Source: Lewinellaceae bacterium
GTDB taxonomy: Bacteria > Bacteroidota > Bacteroidia > Chitinophagales > Saprospiraceae
DNA length: 64,000 bases
Direction of reading: 5' to 3'
NCBI GenBank assembly: GCA_020636405.1
Contig: JACJXW010000004.1
Location: forward strand, 372,001 to 436,000
Positions 7,630-17,525 of the stretch are shown here, piece after piece (position 1 is the first letter of the stretch; the number at the start of each line of letters is the position of its first letter). Made by a program: the position numbers and the translations under genes. The notes beneath the pieces are model-generated. The model ran no database searches. It saw only the letters and a program-made list of their open reading frames with translations, and was not told the DNA's origin.

Positions 7630-8283
7630 ATGCGAAACGCTCAGGCATCAGTACGTGAAAAATGGATTGCGGAACGGCTAACGCCATTCTTTAAGGAGCG
7701 AGGCTTCACCTGGCTGCCCCATCTGCATCAGTTTCGCAAGAGCACTGAACGGGGCTTCACCTGTGTGATCATCTCGGTAAGCGATTACGAAGACAGTAGC
7801 CTGGTGGAAGCCCACCTGGGCATCCGCATCGACGATGTGGAAAATATAACTTTCCCCTTTACCAACGGCCTGCCTGGGTTTAAGCCCGACAGCATGACGC
7901 TCGTCACGCCCCTGGCAAGAATGTACGGTGGAACTTTCGAACGGTTTGAAGTCCGGGATGAGCGAAGTGCCAATGAAACCGTGGCCACCATTCAGGGCCA
8001 GCTCCGGGAACACGGCCTGAAATTCCTCCATCGCTACAGTAGCCTGGAGGATATGGAGGCGCTCTTCAACGCCACCCCGGAGGAACCGCTCCCCCTGGTA
8101 CACAACCAATCAAACCGCTGCTTCCGGGCAGTGGCGATGGCCAGCCTGTCGCTGCGCAGAGATTTCGAGAACCTGGTAGAGATCTACGGCCGCCGCCTGG
8201 AAGCTGAGCTCCGCGCCCCGGCCCCCACTATGGACAAATACGTCCGGCTGATCAATTTCCTTCGCCATTATTCGCAAAACTGA
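7630..8283 (+). CDS. Cytoplasmic protein of unknown function
   Basis: A 217-residue soluble protein with no signal peptide or membrane segment. The N-terminal part (REKWIAERLTPFFKERGFTW, then FRKST and GFTCVIISVSDYED) resembles the start of DUF4304-type proteins in layout, but the similarity is too weak to name a family. The C-terminal half is helical with basic patches. It runs convergent to the LytTR gene, with a gap of 7 bp between stops. The codon use matches neighbours and the gene looks intact. Confidence 0.65.
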   Translation: MRNAQASVREKWIAERLTPFFKERGFTWLPHLHQFRKSTERGFTCVIISVSDYEDSSLVEAHLGIRIDDVENITFPFTNGLPGFKPDSMTLVTPLARMYGGTFERFEVRDERSANETVATIQGQLREHGLKFLHRYSSLEDMEALFNATPEEPLPLVHNQSNRCFRAVAMASLSLRRDFENLVEIYGRRLEAELRAPAPTMDKYVRLINFLRHYSQN

Positions 8284-8290
8284 TCTATTC

Positions 8291-9043
8291 CTATTTCCCA
8301 CCCATCAACCGGGCCATCAATTCCTCCCGATACGCTTTAGCGACCGGTATAAGATGGCTGCCGATCCGCACCTGATGGTTTTCCACCTCTCCGATATGGG
8401 GCAATGCTACCACAAAGGAGCGGTGGACCTGCATGAACCGCGCGGGCGGCAGCATTTCCATTGCTTCCTGCACGCTGAAGCGGGAAAGCAGGCGGCGTTC
8501 CGGGGTATGAAACCAGAGGTAGTTGCCGTCCTTCTCCAGGTAGAGGATCTCGCCGACAGCCAGCCGGAAGTGCTTCTTTCCGCTCTTGATGAAAAGGAAA
8601 TCGGAGCGGCTTTCCTTTGCAATGGCTTCCGAAGGCGCCTGCGGTGGCAGTGTCGGTTGGGAAAGCCAGCGTTCCCGGGCGCGCAGGGCAGCTTTGAGGA
8701 AACGTTCGTAACGAATGGGCTTGACCAGGTAGTCAATCGCGTCCTGCTCGTAGCTCTCGACGGCATATTCAGAGTAAGCGGTAGTAAAAATGGCCATCAG
8801 AGGCTGCCCGGAGATTTCCCGGAAGTTCAGCCCGGAGATCTCCGGCATGTTGATATCCAAAAAAACGAGGGGCGTCGGGTTGTCCTTCAGCCAGGCCAGG
8901 GCCTCCACCGGGTTGCGGAAGGTGCGCTGCAGGTCCAGGAAGGGTACCCGGGCGGCGTAGAGGCCGATGACCTCCAGGGCGCGGGGTTCGTCGTCCACCG
9001 CGATGCACTGAAGCTTCGCCGCCTTATCCGGGCATTCTGACAT
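8291..9043 (-). CDS. LytTR family response regulator
   Basis: A 250-residue two-component regulator. The receiver domain (residues about 8-125) has the acidic pair in CIAVDDEPRALE, the phospho-acceptor D in PLVFLDINMPEISG, and the T/K positions in TTAYSEYAVESY and YLVKPIRYERF. The C-terminal LytTR DNA-binding domain (about 150-250) shows LFIKSGKKHFRL, GEILYLEKDGNYLWFHT and FMQVHRSFVV. The ATG at 9043 was chosen over an upstream in-frame ATG because the receiver starts right after it. It overlaps the kinase gene by 20 nt, so the pair is translationally coupled. It is a possible regulator of the nearby curlin-like genes (inference from the paired motif upstream of them). Confidence 0.93.
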   Translation of the reverse strand: MSECPDKAAKLQCIAVDDEPRALEVIGLYAARVPFLDLQRTFRNPVEALAWLKDNPTPLVFLDINMPEISGLNFREISGQPLMAIFTTAYSEYAVESYEQDAIDYLVKPIRYERFLKAALRARERWLSQPTLPPQAPSEAIAKESRSDFLFIKSGKKHFRLAVGEILYLEKDGNYLWFHTPERRLLSRFSVQEAMEMLPPARFMQVHRSFVVALPHIGEVENHQVRIGSHLIPVAKAYREELMARLMGGK

Positions 9044-10082
9044 CGAGTTCGAGTTGTAGGTTCGCCAAATAAGTATTGCCGTGGCACTGAGCCTCCAGGC
9101 GGTGCCGGTTCGGATAGAGCAGCTGCAGGCGCCGGCGGGCATTTTCCAGGCCGACTCCTGTGCGCTCTTTATGCGGAGGCGGAGCCTGGGAGTGTAAGGT
9201 ATTCGACACCTGGAAATGAAGGCTGGCCTCTGCTACTTCAACCTGTATCCGAATGGACGACCGCCGTCCGTAGCGGATGCCGTGTTTGAAGGCATTCTCC
9301 ACGAAGGGGACCAGCAACAGCGGCGCAATAGACAGCTGATCGTACTCCCCGGATATCCGGAATACAATGTCTACCTCATCTTCCTCATCGAGGCGGAGGC
9401 TCTGCATCTCCACCATACTTTGCAGGAAATGCAGCTCTTTAGCTAAAGGTACGTAATCCGCCCGGGAATCATAAACGGCGTATCGCATCAGTTCAGCCAA
9501 CCCGGCGATGCCTTCTGAGAGCGGCGCATTGCCCTCCCGTTCGGCCAGGGCGTAAAGGTTGTTCAGCGTGTTGAAGAGGAAGTGGGGGTTCAGTTGCGCT
9601 TTGAGGTAGTTCAGCTCGGCGGTGAGCTTCTCTTCCGCCAGCCGGGCGCGCAGGCGTTCGTTGCGCCACCAGTCTTTGGAAAGGCGGTAGGCGAAAGCGG
9701 CCGAAAGGAAAAGCAGGTAGAGCAAAACGTTGATCCCAATAGGAGGCGTCACTATCTGGTCGGACATCAGCCGGTGTAGGCCCCGTTCTATCACTTGGCA
9801 GGCCAGGAATAAAAGCCCTAGCTGGAACAGCATCACCCACCACTGCTTTTTTTCGAAATACTCCGGAATAATATATCCGACAGCCCCGTAAAAAAATAAC
9901 GCCTTTACGGTCAAAACAATTAACATAGAAGACAGGAGCCCGGGAGCCCGGGTATATATTTCCTGTTCCACTCCATTCTCAATCCGTATTTCGACACTTT
10001 CAAGTGCGAAAGCTGTATAGAGCATCCAAAGGAAAAACAGCCAGAAGGCGAGGTGTACTGCGATTTCAAGCCATTTCTTCAT
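9024..10082 (-). CDS. LytS-type sensor histidine kinase
   Basis: A 352-residue membrane kinase partner of the LytTR regulator. Starting at the ATG at 10082, the first hydrophobic segment begins at residue 5 (LEIAVHLAFWLFFLWMLY). About four membrane segments follow, then a coiled stretch, then the His_kinase motif AQLNPHFLFNTLNNLYAL. The ATPase part has N-box LLLVPFVENAFKHGIRYG and G-box GVGLENARRRL. An in-frame ATG at 10175 would add a hydrophilic 31-residue extension and is less likely. A periplasmic loop of about 30 acidic residues follows the first segment. Confidence 0.92.
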   Translation of the reverse strand: MKKWLEIAVHLAFWLFFLWMLYTAFALESVEIRIENGVEQEIYTRAPGLLSSMLIVLTVKALFFYGAVGYIIPEYFEKKQWWVMLFQLGLLFLACQVIERGLHRLMSDQIVTPPIGINVLLYLLFLSAAFAYRLSKDWWRNERLRARLAEEKLTAELNYLKAQLNPHFLFNTLNNLYALAEREGNAPLSEGIAGLAELMRYAVYDSRADYVPLAKELHFLQSMVEMQSLRLDEEDEVDIVFRISGEYDQLSIAPLLLVPFVENAFKHGIRYGRRSSIRIQVEVAEASLHFQVSNTLHSQAPPPHKERTGVGLENARRRLQLLYPNRHRLEAQCHGNTYLANLQLELDVRMPG

Positions 10083-10257
10083 AAGCCCCCAATATGCTGA
10101 CTTCCGTATTATTCTGCTAATGTTTGGTACCAATGTAGGGCTTTTTGTTACCATTGCCTGTCCATCGTCCACCATTATTCCGGGTTATTATTGTACATCC
10201 TGCATCGCTCGCCGTCCACCCCTAACCACCTCACCTCTCATTCATTTCCACCGCTTC

Positions 10258-11676
10258 CTACCGCACCAAAACCACCGCCCCCTTCTCCTGCACTTCATAC
10301 ACGGCCCTATCCTCCCCCTCAAAAACCAGGTGGATGGAATACAAGTACAAGCCATTGCCCAGGGGCTGGCCGCCGGCGCTGCCGTCCCAGCGGAACTTGG
10401 GGTCGGTGGAAGAGAAAACCAGGCTGCCCCAGCGGTCGAACACCTGGGCATCGATGCGTTGAATGGGGCAGGAGCCGTACACCTGGAAGTGATCATTGCG
10501 CCCGTCGCCGTTGGGGCTGAAGGCATTGGGGATAAAAAAACAGGCCGGCGTTTCTTCCGCAGGCGCACAGTTCAGCACCTCCACCCGGATGGTATCCACC
10601 GGGATACAATCGGGTAATTCTACGACGATCTCGTACTGCCCGGTATCGGCCGGGGCGAATATATTGCCCGCCGCCAATTGCCCGTTGATGCGGTAGTTGT
10701 AGGTGTCGGTGCGGGCAAATACGGCCTGCCAGCCGTCGGACAGGCATACCGCAGTGTCTCGCAGGCTGGGCTGGTAATCTTGTGCTAGTGCTTCGCAGCG
10801 GTATACCTCCACCTGGAAAGTACCGATGGAGCCACAGGGCTCCAGGATGGCTTCGATGGTGAACAGGCCGGCGCTGTCGGCCTGGAATTGGCCGTTGGGT
10901 AGTGCTGCTCCGTTCAGCATGTACTGTATAGGGAGGTTGTTGGGGTTGAAGGAGAGGCTTTCGCCTTCGAGGAGGGCGGTGTCGGAGGGGAGGAGGGTGT
11001 TGATTTGGAACAAGCTGACATCGTCGATTAGCGTATAATGCCGTTGGATTGGAATGCCACTTATAGGGATTGGATTCAATGTATCTGTATTAATATTAGA
11101 GACAAAGTTGCCCAGTGTAACATACTTTTCTCCACCCAAGGCGGTAAAGCACCCCCCAATTCTTATCCATTCGAGAGACGATAGAATTCCTGATTGATTT
11201 TGAATATGCGGATCAAGGTATAGAATACCATCCGGAGGAATATCGGTTATGGGCAGTTTGGAAAAATGGGCACTATATTGATCAATTAAAATGCTATAAC
11301 GAGTAAGGTGCGTATGGAATTCGAAATAATAGATTTGATTAGATTCCAGCGGATGAGCTAATTCGCCGTGAATATATTCTCTTAAAGGGTTTGGGTCTGT
11401 CGTTATCAACCACCTGGCGCCTACAACAGCATCACCTGTTCTGGGTGATGCATCCTGAGCAATAAATGAGGGGTAATAGCCACATAGGTTGTAGTAATCG
11501 GTTGTGCTGAAATAAGATTGCCAGTATTTTGCAAATCCCAGTTGATTTTCTTCTTCAGGACAGGAAGCGTATTCCTCAAAACTTGGGTTTTTAATGAGGT
11601 TCTGAGCATCTGCTATAGTTTGAAATATTAGGAAATAAACGAGACTGAGTTGAAAAAGAATAGTATTGAATTTCAT
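10258..11676 (-). CDS. T9SS type B (gliding motility-associated C-terminal) protein
   Basis: A 472-residue secreted protein. The signal peptide is MKFNTILFQLSLVYFLIFQT, ending at ADAQ. The N-terminal domain starts NLIKNPSFEEYASCPEEENQ, the usual start of a jelly-roll module in Saprospiria surface proteins, with FEFHTHLTR and GGEKYVTLGNF blocks. Two Ig/PKD-like segments follow (for example LLPSDTALLEGESLSFNP). The C-terminal 95 residues are the type B sorting domain: CFFIPNAFSPNGDGRNDHFQ, then VFDRWGSLVFSS, then LYLYSIHLVFEGE. It is probably attached to the cell surface. The adhesin role is inferred. Confidence 0.9.
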   Translation of the reverse strand: MKFNTILFQLSLVYFLIFQTIADAQNLIKNPSFEEYASCPEEENQLGFAKYWQSYFSTTDYYNLCGYYPSFIAQDASPRTGDAVVGARWLITTDPNPLREYIHGELAHPLESNQIYYFEFHTHLTRYSILIDQYSAHFSKLPITDIPPDGILYLDPHIQNQSGILSSLEWIRIGGCFTALGGEKYVTLGNFVSNINTDTLNPIPISGIPIQRHYTLIDDVSLFQINTLLPSDTALLEGESLSFNPNNLPIQYMLNGAALPNGQFQADSAGLFTIEAILEPCGSIGTFQVEVYRCEALAQDYQPSLRDTAVCLSDGWQAVFARTDTYNYRINGQLAAGNIFAPADTGQYEIVVELPDCIPVDTIRVEVLNCAPAEETPACFFIPNAFSPNGDGRNDHFQVYGSCPIQRIDAQVFDRWGSLVFSSTDPKFRWDGSAGGQPLGNGLYLYSIHLVFEGEDRAVYEVQEKGAVVLVR

Positions 11677-11698
11677 GGCAAGAAAGTATAGAATAGAG

Positions 11699-11752
11699 GC
11701 TGCCCGGAATTATATTGAGCTCAACGCGGCGTTTTGTTTTACTCCGGGCAGC
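11699..11752. terminator. Stem-loop between two T9SS cargo genes
   Basis: Perfect 10-bp arms GCTGCCCGGA (11699-11708) and TCCGGGCAGC (11743-11752) with a 34-nt loop, located just downstream of the minus-strand gene ending at 11771. There is no strong U tract, so it may be a processed 3' end rather than a classical terminator. Confidence 0.5.
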
Positions 11753-11770
11753 TTCTGGGAATTAAACTTT

Positions 11771-13328
11771 TTACTCCTTAACTACCTTGAGGGTGCCGGA
11801 TGCTTGATTGGCTATCCATTTCAAAAAATAGATGCCGGAAGGTAAGCCTGTAAGCGGCAGAGATAAAGTATGAATTCCTTTATCGAAGTTATTCTGGTGA
11901 TGAAAGACAACCTGTCCCGAAAGGTCAATAAGCTGTAAATTTATTAAGGCGGAAGTAGGAAGAAAAATTTCTGCCTGGGCTTCTTTTCTTACCGGATTGG
12001 GAAATACATTCAAATGAACATTATTCAGTTCACTATCAGTGCTGCCACGTGCAACCTCGGGCTGTACTGGAAATGGGCTATCCTGAGGCCGGCAAAACTG
12101 ACAAGCTTCTGTAATAGTGAAATAACTGGATTGGGATTCCGTTCCGCATACATTAGAAACGGAAACAGTTGCCCGGAAACATTTACCAATAGTGTTTTCA
12201 TCCACAAAGAAATAAGGCAATCCGGTATCAGGATCTAAAAATTGATCCAGGAATAAAAAATTTTCTGGTTGATTTCCGTCGCTGGCAGGTATGGTTTTTT
12301 CAAAGATAATAATACCTTCTTGTCCCGTAAGGCAGTTTACTTCTTCTACAGTATAAGTAATGTTCTCCAAAAAACTTCCATTAATTATATTAGCATCTAT
12401 GCCGATGCTAAGCGGGCCAAGGGCCGGTCCCGGCGGTATATTTGAGATAGGTTCCAGCCCCTCCAGAGGGTCACTTCCATTTAGGCCGTCAACAGTTAGG
12501 CTAACAAGGAAGTCGAAATCCACATCCACCGCCTCCGGCTCGGAAACATAGTGCACCAGCCCGCGCTGTGTATCCAGGATCACCGGCCCTTCCCTTGAGT
12601 CGCAGCAGCCGTATTGCAGCTCGAATAGATAATAGCCATCTTCCAGATCCGGTTCTGCAATGATGCCTACCATAGACGGGGCACACAAGTCGCGGCAGTC
12701 CACTTCACTAATCCATTCGCCCTCTTGAATAGGCTCTGGCGAGATCTCGCCTTCCGCCGTGGCTTCGTAGATCAGCAGGCGGGCGCAGCCGGGAAAGGAT
12801 TCCAGGTCGCAACCTTCTCCGTCCAGCCCCAGTTCGCCCATCACATCCCAGTAGACAAGGGGCAGCGTTTCCTCTCCGCAGGCGGCGAAAACCGTTGGCT
12901 CGTCGGGAGTTAATGCCATAGGCGCGGGCTCGCCGTCGTAGCAATCTACGATATAGGGCGGGGTTTGAATATCCAAACCGTTGACGATGAAGTTCATGTT
13001 GGTATTGCTGGGGTCTCCCTGGTTAATTAAATAATAAGGAGGAATGGTGCTGCTGAAGTCCGTTAACCTTATAAGGTACTGCCCTTCCGGGTCGCTTTCC
13101 AGGATAAGGTAACTCCAATAGCCATTGTCGTCTGTAAAAACGTGGCCGCCGAGCGGGCCCGGGTGGTCAATAAAAACCTGGGCGCCGGCTACCGGGATCT
13201 TCTCTCCGCAAACGCGGCGCAACACCTGCCCGCTAATGAATTGAGACATCCCCAGTATGGGGAGCAATAACAATATAATTACGAATAGGGGGGGGGTAAG
13301 GCCTTGTACAGGCAGTAAACCGTATCAT
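11771..13328 (-). CDS. T9SS type A cargo protein, out of frame at a C9 tract in the signal peptide
   Basis: The main open frame (11771-13273, about 500 residues) has no proper start. It opens with part of a hydrophobic core, LLLLPILGMSQ, and no charged N-terminus. An ATG at 13328 reads MIRFTACTRPYPP in another frame, up to nine consecutive C (13288-13296 on this strand). Removing one C joins the two into a complete signal peptide (MIRFTACTRPYPP then LFVIILLLLPILGMSQ). The mature protein has a carboxypeptidase-regulatory-like start (GQVLRRVCGEKIPVAGAQVF) and a T9SS tail (LNVFPNPVRKEAQAEIFLP, LIDLSGQVVF, LTGLPSGIYFLKW). The rest of the frame is intact, so the defect is either a phase-off state or a sequencing error. 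Confidence 0.75.
13288..13296. repeat. Homopolymer G9 (C9 on the coding strand)
   Basis: Lies between the presumed ATG (13328) and the hydrophobic core of the signal peptide. Eight bases instead of nine would put the gene in frame. Confidence 0.9.
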
Positions 13329-13612
13329 AATAGAATTTTTGGGCTTCGAATACACTCCATTCAAAGCGGTTAGTAAATGAGCGTCGTAGTGGTGTCTATG
13401 AAGTGTTTGTTTGCAGGTAAAACGCGCGTTGAGATCAAAGATAGAAAAAACGACAATGTTGCGCAAGGCGGGAGATGCAAAAGCCGCTGCTCAGATTTAG
13501 TTTTCATGCCAAAGTCCAAAATCTAAGCCGTCGTACCAAAAAACCACTCACTGCTAACATAAAATTGAAAACAACCCCTAAAAACGCTTCTTTTAAAGAA
13601 AAAATCGAAAAA

Positions 13613-15445
13613 ATGAAAAAGCAAATCACCCTGATCCTCTCTTTTGTTTTCCTGTTCGGCGGTATGGCCCTTGCCCAGCAGCTCGGCCCCCAAACGCTCA
13701 GCATGCTGGAAGAAAGCCCGGCGGGCAGCCAGGTACTGCAATTCCTGGAAGCCATCAACGCCAACAGCCCGGTAGATGAAGCATTGGTTAAAAAACGTTT
13801 CGCTCAACAGCTGATCGACAAACACCAGCCTGCTAAGTTGATGGATATGCTGCGGGATATCCGGGAGAATGATGCTCCCATGGCCCTCTACAGCGCCAAC
13901 CGCCAAAGCCAATTCGAATATGCCCTGAAGCTGCAAAGCGGCGGCGGCAAATGGCTCGGCCTGACCCTCAACCTGGAAGAAACCCCTCCCTTTAAAGTGG
14001 CCGGCCTTTCGATCGATGTCTCCAACCTGCCTTCGGCTGAGGAAGCCCCTATTTGGCCCGTCGGCGCCGCCAAAATAGCGCAACCCACCCTGGCGTCAAA
14101 AGAGGAGATAGCCCGCCAGGCCAGGCCTATCGCTCAGGCCTATCACGATATGGGCTGGTTTTCCGGAGTGGTGCTGCTGGCGGAAAAGGGAGGCCCTTTC
14201 TTCCAGGAAGCCTTCGGCTATGCCGATATCGAAAAGGAAATCCCCAATACGTTAGCCACCAAGTTCCGTATCGGTTCCATCAATAAGGATTATACGGCAG
14301 TGCTCGTCTTGCAGATGGTGGAATCGGGGAAGCTGTCGCTGGACGACAAGCTGGAAAAGTTCCAGCTCGGCTTTCCGGCCGAAGTGGCGGGTAAGATCTC
14401 CATCCGCCAGTTGCTGTCTCATACCGCCGGCTTTGCCGACATCTTCATACCTGAATACCTGGATAATATCCGTTCCTATAAAGATATCGACGACATTCTG
14501 CCTTTGCTCCGGGACGAGCCCCTGGCTTACGAGCCCGGCACAGATCAGCAGTACTCCAACTACGGCTTCATCGTATTGGGCGCCATCCTGGAAAAGTTGA
14601 GTGGCAAGGACTTTGAAACGCTGCTTCGGGAAAATATTTTCACCCCTCTCGGCGCCAGGAACACACACTACCGGATCGCAGAGGAGATTGAAGGGGAGGC
14701 CCGCAGCTACCGCTTTACCATTGCCGGCGAAAAAGTGGACCACACCGGCCAGTTGGAATACCCCACTCCTGACGGGGGTATGTACAGCACGGCCGCCGAG
14801 CAATTGGACTTCTTTCAGGCGTTGTTCTACACCGACAAGCTGATCAATGACAACAGCAAGGCCTTGATGTTCAACGACTATGCCTCCGACGGCCCGGCAT
14901 GGGCAGAGATCAGTGAGATGGAGGGGGCGATGCAGGGTTTTGCCGGCGGCGGCCCGGGGGTGAGCGCCGTGGTGCTGTTTCTGCTGAAGGAAAACCTGAT
15001 GTTCATCATCCTGGCGAATACGGATGAAGGCGTCGCCGAGGAGATTGCCCGCCGGATCGGCCAGGCTGCGCTGGGGCGCTCCGTTCAGAAAGCACAACTT
15101 CCGGTGGAGAACTACCTGTATGCGGCCTTGAAAACGCAGGGTAGCCGACAGCTGAAAGAAGGCCTGGATGCCTTGCTGGCCGGGGGCGGCTACGAAGCCC
15201 GAAGCCCCATGACCCTCAATGCCCTGGGGTACCGGTTGCTGAATCAGGGCCAACCCCAGGATGCTATCGAAATATTCCGGATCAACACCGAGTTCTACCC
15301 CGATGAGGCCAATCCCTGGGATAGCCTGGCCGAGGCTTGCCTCCGGGCAGGAGACAAGGAAGGCGCACTAAAGTACTACCGCAGGGCGCTGGAGATCGAC
15401 CCGGATTTCCCCAGTGCGAAGCGCATGGTGAAGGAATTGGAATAG
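13613..15445 (+). CDS. Serine beta-lactamase-like hydrolase with C-terminal TPR
   Basis: A 610-residue secreted enzyme. The ATG at 13613 gives the signal peptide MKKQITLILSFVFLFGGMALAQ; the in-frame extension from 13475 is rejected. Residues about 175-520 form a Beta-lactamase (class C/DD-peptidase/esterase) fold with the SxxK motif in FRIGSINKDY, YSNYG as the YxN motif, and PTPDGGMYST near the third motif position. The C-terminal 70 residues hold two TPR-like repeats (GQPQDAIEIFRINTEFYPDE, GDKEGALKYYRRALEIDPD). No T9SS tail is present, so it is likely periplasmic or membrane-associated. The substrate could be peptidoglycan stem peptides, a peptide or an ester. It is convergent with the GH13 gene, 4 bp between stops. 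Confidence 0.88.
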   Translation: MKKQITLILSFVFLFGGMALAQQLGPQTLSMLEESPAGSQVLQFLEAINANSPVDEALVKKRFAQQLIDKHQPAKLMDMLRDIRENDAPMALYSANRQSQFEYALKLQSGGGKWLGLTLNLEETPPFKVAGLSIDVSNLPSAEEAPIWPVGAAKIAQPTLASKEEIARQARPIAQAYHDMGWFSGVVLLAEKGGPFFQEAFGYADIEKEIPNTLATKFRIGSINKDYTAVLVLQMVESGKLSLDDKLEKFQLGFPAEVAGKISIRQLLSHTAGFADIFIPEYLDNIRSYKDIDDILPLLRDEPLAYEPGTDQQYSNYGFIVLGAILEKLSGKDFETLLRENIFTPLGARNTHYRIAEEIEGEARSYRFTIAGEKVDHTGQLEYPTPDGGMYSTAAEQLDFFQALFYTDKLINDNSKALMFNDYASDGPAWAEISEMEGAMQGFAGGGPGVSAVVLFLLKENLMFIILANTDEGVAEEIARRIGQAALGRSVQKAQLPVENYLYAALKTQGSRQLKEGLDALLAGGGYEARSPMTLNALGYRLLNQGQPQDAIEIFRINTEFYPDEANPWDSLAEACLRAGDKEGALKYYRRALEIDPDFPSAKRMVKELE

Positions 15446-15449
15446 CAAC

Positions 15450-17297
15450 CTACTCCAGTTCCAGCACCAACGGTTCCTTACCGGGTAGAGTGATGCCGGC
15501 TTTCATTTCGAATACCTTGCCGGTCAGCACATCTCTCCCGGTTTTCACCCCTTCCAGCATCTGGGAGAAGCGGCCGAGCTCCAGGGCGGTGGGCGCTTCG
15601 TTGGCATTGAGGATGACCATCACCTTGTCGGTATCATTGTAGCGGAAGAATACGTAAACGCCTTTTTCCGGTACGTAGTGCATGAGCTTGCCGGTGTGCA
15701 CCACCTCGGCGGTTTTGCGCCAGTTGGCCAGTTTTTTCATGAAGGCCATCGCCTGCTGTTGCTTTTCCGTCAGCCCTTGGCCGGTGAAGGCATTTACTTT
15801 ATCGCCGGCCCAGCCGCCGGGGAAGTCGCTGCGGATGATACCGTGGCTGGTCGTTCCCGGGTTTGCCATGAGCACTTCGGTGCCGTAGTAGACCTGTGGG
15901 ATGCCCCGGGTGGTGAGCACAAAGGCGACACCCAGCTTGAAGAAGCCGAAGTCTTCATTCACCTGGGTGTACCAGCGGCTCATATCGTGATTGTCGGGAA
16001 AGACGACCAGGTTGTAGGGTTCGGGGTAGAGGAAATCCTGGGCCAGCATTTCGTAGAGCTGGTTGAAGGCATTGTCGCTCTTGCCCTCGTTCAGGCTCTT
16101 GCGCATGGCCTCCTGCAGCGGGAAATCCATCAGGCCGGGCAGGCAGGAAGTATAGCCGTTGGGGTTCTTTTTTCCTCTTTGCCAGTATGATACGATGGTA
16201 GGATTACCTACCCATTCTTCTCCGACGATATTGAAATTGGGATATTCGTCCATGATCGCGCAGGTCCAGTCGGTCATGAAATCCATGTCGTTATAAGGGT
16301 AGGTGTCCATACGGATACCGCCCAGCTCCAGGTATTCTACCCACCAGATGCTGTTCTGGATGAGATAGGTGGACATGAGTTCGTTGCGCTGGTTGAGGTC
16401 GGGCATGGTACGTACGAACCAACCGTCGACAAAGTCCTTATAGTCGGTTTTGGCAACGTAGGGATCCTGGATGACGGCTTTCTTGTGGTTGGTCGGTGAA
16501 AATTCACCTCCGAAGTTGATCCAGTCCTCGGTGGGCAGGTCGTCCATCCACCAGTGGTTGGACCCGCAATGGTTGGTGATCATATCCATGATCATGATGA
16601 TGCCTTTCTCCCGGGCAAGATCGGCCAGCTTGCGGTACTCGGCATTGGACCCGTAACGCGGGTCGACCCGGTAGAAATCTGTGATGGAGTAACCATGGTA
16701 GGAGAAAGAGTCCATATCGTTTTCCAGAACGGGATTCAACCAGAGGGCAGTGAAGCCCATGTCGGCAATATAATCGAGCTTGTCGATCATACCCTGGATA
16801 TCACCGCCGTGGCGTCCGCCCGGATTGGAACGGTTAGGTTTTTCCCGCATGCCTTCAACGTAGTCGTTGCCCGGGTTGCCGTTGACGAAACGGTCGGGGG
16901 TGACGAGGTACATCAAGTCTGAATTGTCATAGCCCTTCATTGCTTCCCCGCTTTTTTCGCGGGCCAGCAAGGGGTAGGAATGGGACAACACCGTTTTGCC
17001 GTTTTCCTGCAGGCGGATCTCCACATTACCGGCCCGGGCCTGCTTGTCTATTATCAGGTCGATGAACAGGTAGTTCGGGTTGGGCACCCGGATGACGCGT
17101 TCCACCGTCACGCCTTCGTGATCGATGGAGGGATAGAGCTCGGAGATCTTCTCCCCGTATATTAAAAGTTGCAGGCTGGGGTTATTCATGCCTACCCACC
17201 AATTGGGGGGCTCCACGCGTTGAATGGAGGGCTGGGCCGTGAGAAAGCTCATCAGAAGGAAGGCGGCGAGAGTGGGGAGAAATCGTTGGCTATTCAT
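15450..17297 (-). CDS. GH13 alpha-amylase / cyclomaltodextrinase-like enzyme
   Basis: A 615-residue secreted glycoside hydrolase. Signal peptide MNSQRFLPTLAAFLLMSFLTAQ. Residues 22-110 look like the N-terminal beta-sandwich of cyclomaltodextrinases/neopullulanases (VEPPNWWVGMNNPSLQLLIY). The TIM barrel has the GH13 signatures DMITNHCGSNH (region I), GIRMDTYPYND with the nucleophile D (region II), IVGEEW with the acid/base E (region III) and FPDNHD (region IV). A C-terminal all-beta domain follows. It resembles SusA-type enzymes that cut alpha-1,4-glucans or cyclodextrins in the periplasm, but no susCD pair is in the window. There is no T9SS tail. The gene looks intact. Confidence 0.93.
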   Translation of the reverse strand: MNSQRFLPTLAAFLLMSFLTAQPSIQRVEPPNWWVGMNNPSLQLLIYGEKISELYPSIDHEGVTVERVIRVPNPNYLFIDLIIDKQARAGNVEIRLQENGKTVLSHSYPLLAREKSGEAMKGYDNSDLMYLVTPDRFVNGNPGNDYVEGMREKPNRSNPGGRHGGDIQGMIDKLDYIADMGFTALWLNPVLENDMDSFSYHGYSITDFYRVDPRYGSNAEYRKLADLAREKGIIMIMDMITNHCGSNHWWMDDLPTEDWINFGGEFSPTNHKKAVIQDPYVAKTDYKDFVDGWFVRTMPDLNQRNELMSTYLIQNSIWWVEYLELGGIRMDTYPYNDMDFMTDWTCAIMDEYPNFNIVGEEWVGNPTIVSYWQRGKKNPNGYTSCLPGLMDFPLQEAMRKSLNEGKSDNAFNQLYEMLAQDFLYPEPYNLVVFPDNHDMSRWYTQVNEDFGFFKLGVAFVLTTRGIPQVYYGTEVLMANPGTTSHGIIRSDFPGGWAGDKVNAFTGQGLTEKQQQAMAFMKKLANWRKTAEVVHTGKLMHYVPEKGVYVFFRYNDTDKVMVILNANEAPTALELGRFSQMLEGVKTGRDVLTGKVFEMKAGITLPGKEPLVLELE

Positions 17298-17525
17298 ATC
17301 GCGATCAGATGTTTATAGATGGTTGATAGTGGTTTCAGGGAGGGAAAATAAAGAAAAAATCCGTAACTCCTCGGGCGTGTTCAAAGTTCTGTACCCGAAG
17401 TTCAAAGCAGGCCTGAAAATCAGTTGTTAGGATCAATTGGCGCCATTTTCCGAACAGTAGGAGCCCTTCGGTGATGTATTCAACCGCGCGGAGTGCGCAC
17501 CCTACCTTTTTACACCCGGGTCCAC

